The notes below the pieces were generated by a model, which saw nothing but the letters and a program-made list of their open reading frames with translations, ran no database searches and had not been told where the DNA came from. From contig JBJLCZ010000006.1 in assembly GCA_045567335.1 (NCBI GenBank), forward strand, positions 11,199 through 75,198: a DNA stretch of 64,000 bases, written 5' to 3'. Positions 17,186 to 25,249 of this stretch are shown here, piece by piece. The first letter of the stretch is position 1, and every line of letters starts with the position of its first letter. Source of the DNA: Pelagilacustribacter sp045567335 (GTDB taxonomy: Bacteria > Pseudomonadota > Alphaproteobacteria > Pelagibacterales > Pelagibacteraceae). The position numbers and the translations under genes are program-made.

Positions 17186-19630
17186 TTAAGCCACAAGTTC
17201 TTCTGCTTTTTGAAGATCAACAGCTACCAATTGACTAACACCTTTCTCTGGCATCGTTACACCGTAGAGACGATGCATTCTAGACATTGTAAGAGCGTGA
17301 TGAGAAATTATTATAAATTTTGTTTTTGTTATTTTCGTTAGTTCATCTAGTAGCGCACAAAATCTTGTTACGTTTGCATCGTCTAAAGGAGCGTCTACTT
17401 CATCAAGAACACAAATTGGAGAAGGATTTACTAAAAAAACTGCAAATATTAGAGATAAAGCTGTCAAGGCTTGTTCACCTCCAGAGAGAAGAGTAATAGA
17501 TTGTAGTCTTTTACCAGGAGGAGATACCAACATTTCTAAACCTGCTTCTAAAGGGTCGTCAGAGTCAACTAATTCTAATTTGGCATTACCTCCACTAAAA
17601 AGCTTCGTGTAAACTTCATTAAATTTTCTATTCACTTTACCAAACGCATCTAAAAGCTTTTCCCTTCCTTTCTGATTTAGTTCATCGATACTTGATTTTA
17701 ATTTTACAATAGCTGAGTATAAATCAGCTCTATCATCTTCCATTTTTTTTATTTCAGTTTCATATTTTTTGGTTTCTTCATCTGCACGAAGATTTACAGA
17801 ACCTAAAGATTCTCTTTGTTTCTTTGTTTTTTCAACTTTATTTTCTTGATCATTAATACTAGGAAAATCCTCTGTAATTAAAGAGTTTAAATCTGAATTA
17901 GACAATAAACTATTTTCATTATCAATGTTAAGCTCATTTTTAACAGAATAAAGAAGGTCTTTTTTTCTATTTTCTATACCTTCGACAGTTGCTTCGTTTC
18001 TAGCTTTATTTTCTCTCAAAGTTGATAATTTCTCCTGTATTTCTTTTAAATTCTTATTTATTAAATTATATTTTTTTTCTGCTTCATTAAGTTCTGATTG
18101 TAATTCTTCACTTCTTTTTTTAGTATTTTCTAAATTTTGAATATTTTGTCCTTTTATATTTGCAATCTTTTCAGGATTTTTTTGATTTTCGTTTATCTCT
18201 GTTTGAATTTTTAATTTTCGTTGATTTAACTCGATAAGCATTTTTTCTGAATTACTTTTTAAATTTTTCCAATTTTCTAACTCTACATCAATATTTTTTA
18301 TTCTTTCTTTTCTTTTAATAGAGTCGCTTTTAATTGATTCATTTTTACCATATGAAGAAGCATATTCTTCTTGAGATATAGTTATTTTATTTATTAAATT
18401 TTTTAATGTTTTAAAAATATCTTTTGTTAATTTTTTTTCCGAATCAATGTATTTTTCAATTTCATCAATTAATTGATCTAGTTGATCCTGTAGTTTTTTT
18501 AAATTGTTTCTCGTTTGACTTAAATTTTCTGCAGAATTATTTTCAGCTTCAAATAAATTTTTTTCCGTAGACAAAAGTTCGTTTTTTTCCTCTAAAATTC
18601 TTTTTTCATTTAAAGAAGCATCAAGAGAAATGCTTTTTTCTCTTTCAAAATCAGAACTTAAAGTGTCCAATGTTTTTAAAAGTTTAATTTGTATATTTTT
18701 TACCCTTGCTTCCTCCTCTTCTAAGTTTGACATGTCAAGATTAAGTTTCTGAAGTTTTGCTAAGCTCTCCATTTTTCTATCTCTTAAAGGAGCCAGTCTT
18801 TCATTTTCTTCTTCAAGCAATGTGTTATTATGATTTAGATCAATTTTTATAGCACTTATTTCGTCTTCTTGCTCACCAAGCTTTTCTGTAATATTTTTTT
18901 TGTCTTTTTCAATTTCTTGTAATTTTAAATAATATAACCCAGCTTCAATTTTTTTTATGTTTCTAGAAATTTCTTTATATCTAGTTGCTTCTTCAGCTTG
19001 TTTTTTTAAATTTTCTAATTGTTTTTCTTGTTGTCGTTTAAGCTCATCTGCTCTTTTTAAATTATTTTCAGCTGCATTTAACCTAAGTTCAGCTTCTTGT
19101 CTTCTTGCATGTATTCCTGATATTCCAGCAGCTTCCTCTAAAACCGCTCTTCTTTCTGATGGCTTAGAGGTGACAAGCATTCCAATTTTTCCTTGGCTAA
19201 TTAAAGATGGAGAATGAGCTCCTGTAGAAAGATCAGCAAAAAAAGTTTGTGCATCTCTTGCTCTAGTTTCTTTTCCGTTAATAAAATATTTTGATCCTTT
19301 ACCCCTTTCAATTTTTCTACTGATTATAATTTCATCTAATTCACTATATTGGAACGACTCATCTTTATTAGAATTTTCTAATAAAATAGAAACTTCAGAG
19401 ATGTTTTTTGCTGGCCTGTTAGATGTACCTGAAAAGATTACGTCTTCCATTCCAGAACCTCTCATACTTTTTGCAGAAGTTTCACCCATACACCATCTTA
19501 GAGACTCAACTATATTTGATTTTCCACATCCATTCGGACCCACTATACCAGTTAAGCCGTCTTCGATTGCAAATGTTGTTTTATCAAAAAAAGATTTAAA
19601 ACCTATAATTTCTAATTTTTTAAATTTCAT
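17186..19630 (-). CDS. smc: SMC chromosome-segregation ATPase, short form without a hinge
   Basis: SMC proteins form ring-shaped ATPases that organise the chromosome. Both halves of the ATPase head are intact: Walker A GPNGCGKS (31-38), a Q-loop region with SQGKIG (145-150), the signature LSGGE (715-719) and Walker B VLDEVDAPLDD (741-751). Alphaproteobacterial SMCs are usually about 1150 residues; this one has 814. Residues 175-660 look like two coiled-coil arms of roughly 230-240 residues meeting near 420-435, with no glycine-rich hinge domain between them and no CxxC zinc hook. The frame is uninterrupted, so it does not look like a pseudogene. It lies between a DsbA-like gene and atpI. No scpA or scpB is present in the window. 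Confidence 0.9.
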   Translation of the reverse strand: MKFKKLEIIGFKSFFDKTTFAIEDGLTGIVGPNGCGKSNIVESLRWCMGETSAKSMRGSGMEDVIFSGTSNRPAKNISEVSILLENSNKDESFQYSELDEIIISRKIERGKGSKYFINGKETRARDAQTFFADLSTGAHSPSLISQGKIGMLVTSKPSERRAVLEEAAGISGIHARRQEAELRLNAAENNLKRADELKRQQEKQLENLKKQAEEATRYKEISRNIKKIEAGLYYLKLQEIEKDKKNITEKLGEQEDEISAIKIDLNHNNTLLEEENERLAPLRDRKMESLAKLQKLNLDMSNLEEEEARVKNIQIKLLKTLDTLSSDFEREKSISLDASLNEKRILEEKNELLSTEKNLFEAENNSAENLSQTRNNLKKLQDQLDQLIDEIEKYIDSEKKLTKDIFKTLKNLINKITISQEEYASSYGKNESIKSDSIKRKERIKNIDVELENWKNLKSNSEKMLIELNQRKLKIQTEINENQKNPEKIANIKGQNIQNLENTKKRSEELQSELNEAEKKYNLINKNLKEIQEKLSTLRENKARNEATVEGIENRKKDLLYSVKNELNIDNENSLLSNSDLNSLITEDFPSINDQENKVEKTKKQRESLGSVNLRADEETKKYETEIKKMEDDRADLYSAIVKLKSSIDELNQKGREKLLDAFGKVNRKFNEVYTKLFSGGNAKLELVDSDDPLEAGLEMLVSPPGKRLQSITLLSGGEQALTALSLIFAVFLVNPSPICVLDEVDAPLDDANVTRFCALLDELTKITKTKFIIISHHALTMSRMHRLYGVTMPEKGVSQLVAVDLQKAEELVA

Positions 19631-19632
19631 AT

Positions 19633-20220
19633 CTATAAAAGTTTGTTCAAAGTTTTCTTAAATGAATCAAAATCATGTTTTCCTTCATACTTCTTTTCGT
19701 TTATAAAAATTGTTGGTGTTGAACTTATTTTGTAATTTTTTTGCGCATCAATTCTCTCATTAAGTATTTGATCCTGAACTTTTTCATCTTCAAGACACTT
19801 ATTTAATTGTTTTTCATTTAAACCAAAAGTTAATCCAATCTTTTTTAAGGAGTCGTTAATAATATTAATATCTGATCCTACTGCCCAAATACTCTGCTTT
19901 TTATAAATTTCACTTAAAAGATTAAATCTTATTTTTATATTGGTCGTACAACGTACAATTTTTTCAGCATTTAAAGCTGCAAGGTCTAATGGAAAACCAT
20001 GATGTTCAAATTTTACTTTACTATTATTAATGTATTCTTTTTGCAAATCCTCAAAAATATTATTATGAAAATTTGCACAGTGTGGACATGTTAAAGATGA
20101 AAAAACTTTTATTGTAAGTTTCGCTCTATCACTTCCTATTTTTAGAGCATTGTTTTCTGCAAGTACAGGCTGAAAAATTAAATAAAAAAATAATAATAAA
20201 ATAGAAATTTTTTTAGTCAT
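19633..20220 (-). CDS. DsbA-family thiol oxidoreductase, periplasmic
   Basis: This thioredoxin-fold protein has an N-terminal signal peptide ending at about residue 21 (VLA-EN) and the redox motif CPHC at 45-48 in SSLTCPHCANFH. The cis-proline region SSTPTIFIN is present near the C-terminus. It has 195 residues. It probably forms or shuffles disulphides in exported proteins, as DsbA/BdbD-like proteins do; the partner is unknown. It overlaps the upstream DciA-like gene by eight bases and lies two bases before smc. Confidence 0.88.
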   Translation of the reverse strand: MTKKISILLLFFYLIFQPVLAENNALKIGSDRAKLTIKVFSSLTCPHCANFHNNIFEDLQKEYINNSKVKFEHHGFPLDLAALNAEKIVRCTTNIKIRFNLLSEIYKKQSIWAVGSDINIINDSLKKIGLTFGLNEKQLNKCLEDEKVQDQILNERIDAQKNYKISSTPTIFINEKKYEGKHDFDSFKKTLNKLL

Positions 20221-20704
20221 TTTTACCGTTATAAGCTTTTATTAAATTTTTCAATGAATTTTTTAATTTTATATCAGATATATTTTTAATTTTTTTTTCA
20301 AAATTATCTTTATTTATAACTTTTTTTTCAATTCTATTTTTTAAATTTAATTTATCTTGCATAATTTTTAATTTAATTTCTTTCATACAATTGTAGCCAA
20401 AAAATGCATTTATTTTATCTAAGATCTCTCTCTTATTGTACTCAATGTCCAGTTCATTTCCGTGTCTCACCATAACAACTATGGTTCCATTCGAGGCATT
20501 CTTTTCGAATCTTACCTTAATTGGGTAACAAGAGTTAGAAATTTTTTTTCCAACTATTTTTGTCCAATTATCAACAATTGTAGAAAAGTTATAACCACTT
20601 TTTTTTAGTATTTTTTTAAAACCACTAGGTATTGAGCTTGAAAATGGTCTAAGACCTTGTAAGAAATTCTGGCTTTTACTATTATTTACTTTTTTATTAT
20701 GCAT
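20213..20704 (-). CDS. DciA-like (DUF721) protein, possible helicase loader
   Basis: The N-terminal part (residues about 15-110) matches the DUF721/DciA family, with the conserved W in IVDNWTKIVGKKIS and the following beta segments ending RHGNELDIEY. DciA proteins load the replicative helicase DnaB in bacteria that lack DnaC. The C-terminal 50 residues are lysine-rich. It has 163 residues. Its ATG shares a palindromic ATGCAT with the start of the divergent mutY. In alphaproteobacteria a DUF721 gene is often found between mutY and a DsbA-like gene and smc, as here. Confidence 0.8.
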   Translation of the reverse strand: MHNKKVNNSKSQNFLQGLRPFSSSIPSGFKKILKKSGYNFSTIVDNWTKIVGKKISNSCYPIKVRFEKNASNGTIVVMVRHGNELDIEYNKREILDKINAFFGYNCMKEIKLKIMQDKLNLKNRIEKKVINKDNFEKKIKNISDIKLKNSLKNLIKAYNGKND

Positions 20705-21700
20705 ATAAATTACAATTTACCAAAAAAAATTCTAGCTTGGTATGATAATAATAGAAGAACTCTACCATGGCGTGTTGGTAAAAATTCAACAAAAAAGCTT
20801 TATTACAGACTTTTAAGTGAATTTATGTTGCAACAAACTCAAGTCAAAACTGTAATTCCTTATTTTAAGAAATTTACTAAGGAATTTCCTACTTTAAACT
20901 CTTTATCTAAATGTAGTGAAAATAGAATTTTAAAACTATGGGAAGGACTTGGATATTACAGAAGAGCCAGAAATCTTTTAAGTTCAGTAAAAATTTTAGT
21001 AAAAGAAAATAATTCTCGTTTACCTAAAAAATTAGACGAAATTAAAAAATTACCTGGAATAGGTGAGTATACGGGAAATGCTTTGCTGGGACTAGTGCAC
21101 GATCAACCAACGATCGCGGTCGATGGTAACGTTAAAAGAATTTTTTCTAGAATCTTAAATAAAAATGAGAAAAAAATTGATTATAAAGAACTAATAGAAA
21201 AAAATAAAATTTCATTATTTAACACTAAAAGAAATGCTGATTTAGTTGAGGCTATTATGGAGTTTGGCGCTTTAATATGTAAGCCTAAAAATCCAGATTG
21301 TTCCAATTGTATAATTAAAAAGTTGTGTATTTCCAATCAATTAAAAAAAAAATTAAATAATAAGAACAAAAAAAAAGTTATTAAAAAAAAGATAAATATA
21401 TTTTGCTATTTAAATAAAAAAAAACAGATTGCTTTAACTAAATATAATAATTTAGGATTTTTAAATAAATTTAATTTACCTCATATTGAAGAAACTTCCT
21501 TTAAAAAAATTGATAAAAAATGGAAATTACTTCATAATTATAATAATTTCATTTCTAATAAAAAATTAAATATTAGTTTATACTATAAATTTTCAAATAA
21601 AATTCCTGTAAATTTTAGCTGGTATTCTTTACAAAGTAAAAATGAGTTTGTGCCTACTTTTACTAAAAAAATATTTAAACATATTTCTATTTTATACTAA
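20699..21700 (+). CDS. mutY: A/G-specific adenine DNA glycosylase
   Basis: MutY removes adenine mispaired with 8-oxoguanine. Visible are the N-terminal WYDNNRRTLPWR, the EFMLQQTQVKTVIPYF helix, the helix-hairpin-helix LPGIGEYTG followed by the catalytic aspartate in VDGNVKR, and the 4Fe-4S motif C-x6-C-x2-C-x5-C at CKPKNPDCSNCIIKKLC. The C-terminal NUDIX-like domain is short and lysine-rich; total length is 333 residues. Its stop overlaps the ATG of the next gene by one base. The start codon lies in ATGCAT, which also starts the divergent gene. Confidence 0.95.
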   Translation: MHINYNLPKKILAWYDNNRRTLPWRVGKNSTKKLYYRLLSEFMLQQTQVKTVIPYFKKFTKEFPTLNSLSKCSENRILKLWEGLGYYRRARNLLSSVKILVKENNSRLPKKLDEIKKLPGIGEYTGNALLGLVHDQPTIAVDGNVKRIFSRILNKNEKKIDYKELIEKNKISLFNTKRNADLVEAIMEFGALICKPKNPDCSNCIIKKLCISNQLKKKLNNKNKKKVIKKKINIFCYLNKKKQIALTKYNNLGFLNKFNLPHIEETSFKKIDKKWKLLHNYNNFISNKKLNISLYYKFSNKIPVNFSWYSLQSKNEFVPTFTKKIFKHISILY

Positions 21701-22833
21701 TGAAAAAAAAAATAATTATAATTGGAGCTGGTGTTGCAGGACTTGTGCTAGCAAATATTTTAAAAAAAAATTCTGATTATGAATTTATAATTTACGAAAA
21801 AAATGATTCACTTATCTTAGATCAAGGTTATGGAATTCAGCTTTCAGTAAATAGTATTTCTATTTTAAATCAAATAGGATTTGAAAAAATAAATTATAAT
21901 GAAATAAATAATCCTTCTTATTTAGATTTCTATAATATTAATTATAAGAAAATAACTGATCTAGATCTCACTGTTTTTAATAACGAGAAAAATAAATATA
22001 CAACTTTAAAACGATCAACTTTAATTAAATTTTTACGAAATGAACTTTTTTCAAATTCAATAAAATTTGGTAAAATGATTACTAACCTTGAACAAAATAG
22101 TAAAAAAATTAATATTGAGTTTCAAGACGGCACGAGAGATAAAGCTGACTATCTTGTAGTATCTGATGGCGTTTTTTCTAAAACAAAATCTGTAATAGAA
22201 AAAAAAGAGTTTAAAAAAAATTATTATGGCGCTTTAGCAATAAGATCTAACTTAAATTCCAGCAATATTTCTCAACTTAATAGAAAAAATATTTCATTAT
22301 TAATGGGCTCTGACGCTCATATTGTAGTGTACCCAGTAAATAAAAAAGAAGATATGAACTTAGTATGTGTAGTCAGGCAAAGTTTAAAAAATTTAAGCAA
22401 CCCCTTAAGCGTTCTTAAGAAAACACTTTTTAGAGAAAACAAAAATTTAATAAATTTGTTTAAAGATAACTTAACATCTTGGCCAATTTACACGTCAATT
22501 AAACCTATTAAATCAATTTATGAAAATGTATTTTATATAGGAGATGCTTTTTATACCTTTCCACCAACGATGGCCCAAGGAGCTTCTCAATCAATAGAAA
22601 GTGCAAACGAAATTTTTAAATTATTAGATCAACAAGAGGAAAACATTCAAGATAAATACTTTACAAATAGATTAAAAAGAACAAAAAAAATTATATTTAG
22701 ATCTAAACTCAATTTTATATTTTTTCACTTATCTAATTCATTTTTAAGAATAATTAGAAATTTGATAATTAAAAATATAACTAAAAAAAAATTTTTTAAA
22801 GAAATTTACTTAGGTAATATTTTTAGAAAATAG
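21700..22833 (+). CDS. FAD-dependent aromatic-ring-hydroxylase-like monooxygenase
   Basis: This is a class A flavin monooxygenase. The GAGVAGLVLANIL dinucleotide motif is at the N-terminus, a VSDGVFSKTK segment corresponds to the DG motif, and GDAFYTFPPTMAQGASQSIESA is the second FAD motif. The AQGA form is nearer to salicylate-hydroxylase or zeaxanthin-epoxidase-like members than to the ubiquinone hydroxylases, which usually have AGQGLN. The substrate is therefore unknown. It has 377 residues with a basic C-terminal tail. It overlaps mutY by one base and its 3' end overlaps the convergent ccrM by 24 bases. Confidence 0.78.
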   Translation: MKKKIIIIGAGVAGLVLANILKKNSDYEFIIYEKNDSLILDQGYGIQLSVNSISILNQIGFEKINYNEINNPSYLDFYNINYKKITDLDLTVFNNEKNKYTTLKRSTLIKFLRNELFSNSIKFGKMITNLEQNSKKINIEFQDGTRDKADYLVVSDGVFSKTKSVIEKKEFKKNYYGALAIRSNLNSSNISQLNRKNISLLMGSDAHIVVYPVNKKEDMNLVCVVRQSLKNLSNPLSVLKKTLFRENKNLINLFKDNLTSWPIYTSIKPIKSIYENVFYIGDAFYTFPPTMAQGASQSIESANEIFKLLDQQEENIQDKYFTNRLKRTKKIIFRSKLNFIFFHLSNSFLRIIRNLIIKNITKKKFFKEIYLGNIFRK

Positions 22834-23883
22834 TTTTTGTCTCAAATTATCGATAGGTGCAATTGCGCCATCTAAATTATAGTGCCAATAAGTCCAACCA
22901 TTGCAACTTTCAGCACCTAAAATTTGAGCAGCAACTTTATGAATTGAACCTTCATTATTATTACATTTTATACTTCCATCGGCCATTATTCTTGCATTAT
23001 ATTTCTTTTTTGAGTCGTATAAAGTCATTCCAGGTTCTAAAATTCCCATTTCTACTAATGAACCGAATGGTATTCTTGGTTTAGATTTATTGTTTTCAAT
23101 TGTATCAAGATAATTTTCTTCAATTACTTTTGTTTTATTAATCCTATCTCTAGCTGTTTTGAAATATTTTTTATCTTTTTCTATACCAAAAAAATTTCTT
23201 CCTAATTTTTTAGCAACCACGGCTGTTGTTCCCGTCCCTAGAAATGGATCAAAAATTGTGTCACCTTTGTTAGTTGTTGCTAAAATAATTCTGTGTAATA
23301 AAGCTTCCGGTTTTTGAGTAGAGTGTACTTTTTTACCATTTTTTCTTAATCTTTCTTTTCCATTACATATAGGAAGCATCCAGTCCGATCTCATCTGCAA
23401 ATCATCATTTAAGCATTTTAAAGATTGATAATTGAACGTATATTTAGATTTTTTATTTTTTGAAGCCCATATTAAAGTTTCGTGTGCATTGGTAAATCTT
23501 GTTCCCTTAAAATTTGGCATAGGGTTATTTTTTCTCCAAATAACATCGTTTAGCAACCAATAGTTTAAGTTCTGTAACTGATAACCTAGGCGAAATATAT
23601 TGTGATATGATCCAATTACCCAAATACTTCCATTTTCTTTTAAAATTCTTTTACATTCTGTCAGCCATTTTTTACAAAAATCATCATAATGTTTAAAGCT
23701 TTGAAATTGATCCCAATTATCGTTAACACCATTTACTCTAGTGTTATCAGGCCTAACTAATTTTTCTCCTATTTGTAGATTGTAAGGTGGATCTGCAAAA
23801 ACTAAATCAAAGGTTTTTTCGGGAATTTTTTTTAATTCAGTTAAACAATCTCCATTAATAATTTTATTAATAAATTTGGACAT
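22810..23883 (-). CDS. ccrM: Adenine-N6 DNA methyltransferase, CcrM type (GANTC)
   Basis: CcrM methylates the adenine in GANTC and controls cell-cycle genes in many alphaproteobacteria. The catalytic DPPY is at residues 31-34 (FADPPYNLQIG), ahead of the SAM-binding DPFLGTGTTAVVAKKLGRNFFGIE, the beta-class order. The C-terminal 90 residues (PFGSLVEMGILEPG ... NGWTYWHYNLDG) form the RAMA-like extension specific to CcrM. I start at the ATG at 23883, since MSKFINKIINGDC matches the usual N-terminus; a TTG four codons upstream is also in frame. No restriction gene is nearby, so it is a solitary methylase. Confidence 0.94.
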   Translation of the reverse strand: MSKFINKIINGDCLTELKKIPEKTFDLVFADPPYNLQIGEKLVRPDNTRVNGVNDNWDQFQSFKHYDDFCKKWLTECKRILKENGSIWVIGSYHNIFRLGYQLQNLNYWLLNDVIWRKNNPMPNFKGTRFTNAHETLIWASKNKKSKYTFNYQSLKCLNDDLQMRSDWMLPICNGKERLRKNGKKVHSTQKPEALLHRIILATTNKGDTIFDPFLGTGTTAVVAKKLGRNFFGIEKDKKYFKTARDRINKTKVIEENYLDTIENNKSKPRIPFGSLVEMGILEPGMTLYDSKKKYNARIMADGSIKCNNNEGSIHKVAAQILGAESCNGWTYWHYNLDGAIAPIDNLRQKLFSKNIT

Positions 23884-23889
23884 TTGAGG

Positions 23890-23918
23890 ATTCAACCTTA
23901 AATTGAATCTACGGTCAA
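23890..23918 (-). promoter_or_regulatory. Candidate sigma-70 promoter of ccrM with GANTC sites
   Basis: On the minus strand, TTGACC at 23913-23918 and TTGAAT at 23890-23895 are spaced by 17 bases. Two GANTC sites (23889-23893 and 23905-23909) lie in this segment, one overlapping the -10 hexamer and one in the spacer. Transcription would start about at the ATG, making a nearly leaderless message. This is read by eye only. Confidence 0.35.
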
Positions 23919-23942
23919 ATAGTTTTACGTGAAAAAAGAAAT

Positions 23943-24533
23943 TTATAGTGTCTCAATTTTTTTTTGAAACAACATGTTGTGTACCGGCTTAAATTTTTTC
24001 CTGTGATGTGTGGTAATGCCAAACTTTTTTAATCCTGCCATATGTGCCTTAGTTCCATATCCAAAATTTTTTTCCCAAGCATAATTATTAAAATTTTTAG
24101 ACAAATTTATCATCAATAAATCCCTGTAAGTTTTTGCTAAAATTGATGCTGCGCTAATACACTTAATTTTTTCATCTCCTTTAATGATTGTTTTATAGTT
24201 TTTTATTCCTTTAGGAGCAAAGATACCATCTATTAAAATTAATTTAGGTTTTTTTTTAAGTTTACTTATTGCTCGCTTCATAGATAGAAGCGAGGCTTGT
24301 AAAATATTTAAATCTGAGATTTCTTGAACAGATGCCACACCGATAGCAAAATAAGAATTTTTTTTAATATAATTAGCTAATCTTATTCTATTTTGAAACT
24401 TGATTTTTTTTGAATCTTTTAATAGATCTAAGTCAATTTTTTTACTTAAAATTACTGCTGCTGAAACAACCGGACCTGCTAAAGATCCTCTACCTACTTC
24501 ATCAACTCCTGCTGTCAAATCATTATTTTCCAA
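23943..24533 (-). CDS. rnhB: Ribonuclease HII
   Basis: This enzyme removes single ribonucleotides from DNA and degrades RNA-DNA hybrids. The catalytic DE pair lies in AGVDEVGRGSLAGPVVSAAV, with DSKKI following, the third aspartate in LILIDGIFAP, and the fourth region SAASILAKTYRD. It has 196 residues. It overlaps the upstream uracil-DNA glycosylase gene by 11 bases. Both hybrid-cleaving enzymes, HI and HII, are therefore kept in this compact genome. Confidence 0.96.
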   Translation of the reverse strand: MENNDLTAGVDEVGRGSLAGPVVSAAVILSKKIDLDLLKDSKKIKFQNRIRLANYIKKNSYFAIGVASVQEISDLNILQASLLSMKRAISKLKKKPKLILIDGIFAPKGIKNYKTIIKGDEKIKCISAASILAKTYRDLLMINLSKNFNNYAWEKNFGYGTKAHMAGLKKFGITTHHRKKFKPVHNMLFQKKIETL

Positions 24534-25236
24534 TTTTAATCTTTAATTCTAAAATCTTTTTTTTTATCATTTTTAAATCAACCCATGCTAGCTTCTTTTG
24601 ATCAGGCTGTCTCATTAGAAAAGCTGGGTGAAATGAAACAATTACAGATGTTAAACATTTTCCAATTTTCTTTGTAATCCATTTACCCCTAACTTTTGAA
24701 ATAATTTCTTTATCTCCTATTAAAGCGTTTAAAGCAGTATTACCTAATAAAATTAATATCTTGGGATTTACTATTTCTATATGTCTACATAGATAAGGTA
24801 AATATCTTTTAATTTCATCAGCTGTAGGTTTTCTGTTTTTAGGTGGCCTATAATTCACAACATTTGTTATATAAACATTATCTCTGTCTAAATTTATTGA
24901 TTTCAACATTTTGTCTAAGAGTTGACCAGCCCTACCTAAAAAAGGCAGACCCTCTTCATCCTCACTGGCGCCGGGTCCTTCAGCAACAATCATAATCTTA
25001 GAGTCCGGATGCCCATCTGCAAAAACAATATCAGTGGCATTTTTTTTTAATTCACAATTTTTAATATTTTCTATAGCTTTTTCAAGCCGTTTAAGTTGTT
25101 CTTCTTTATTTCCAGATATATTAGATTTATTTTTTTTATATCTATTAATAGATTGATTTTCATATATTAAATTATGATTAATTAAATTATAGTATTTAAT
25201 TAACTTTGTTAATTTAGTATTAATCTTTTTAACCAT
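24523..25236 (-). CDS. Uracil-DNA glycosylase, family 4-like
   Basis: This enzyme excises uracil from DNA. The family 4 motif GPGASEDEEGLPFLGRAGQLLDKML is split here by only small changes from the canonical GExPG form, and the second motif SFHPAFLMR is present near the C-terminus. It has 237 residues including a lysine- and asparagine-rich N-terminal 60. Family 4 enzymes have four 4Fe-4S cysteines; the first of the usual CxxC pair seems absent here (only NCELKK). Close alphaproteobacterial members may share this. The first codon lies 13 bases from the ATG of the divergent TPR gene. Confidence 0.85.
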   Translation of the reverse strand: MVKKINTKLTKLIKYYNLINHNLIYENQSINRYKKNKSNISGNKEEQLKRLEKAIENIKNCELKKNATDIVFADGHPDSKIMIVAEGPGASEDEEGLPFLGRAGQLLDKMLKSINLDRDNVYITNVVNYRPPKNRKPTADEIKRYLPYLCRHIEIVNPKILILLGNTALNALIGDKEIISKVRGKWITKKIGKCLTSVIVSFHPAFLMRQPDQKKLAWVDLKMIKKKILELKIKIGK

Positions 25237-25249
25237 TTTGAATTTTAGT

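Noticed and set aside
17186..19630. SMC gene as a decayed or frameshifted pseudogene
   Set aside because: The frame is continuous, both ATPase halves are intact and the arms are of similar length, which fits a functional short form.
21700..22833. Assigning the FAD monooxygenase to ubiquinone synthesis
   Set aside because: Its second FAD motif has AQGA where Ubi hydroxylases have AGQGLN, and no ubi genes adjoin it.
22810..23895. CcrM-like gene as part of a restriction-modification system
   Set aside because: No nuclease or specificity gene is nearby, and the C-terminal CcrM extension marks it as the solitary cell-cycle methylase.
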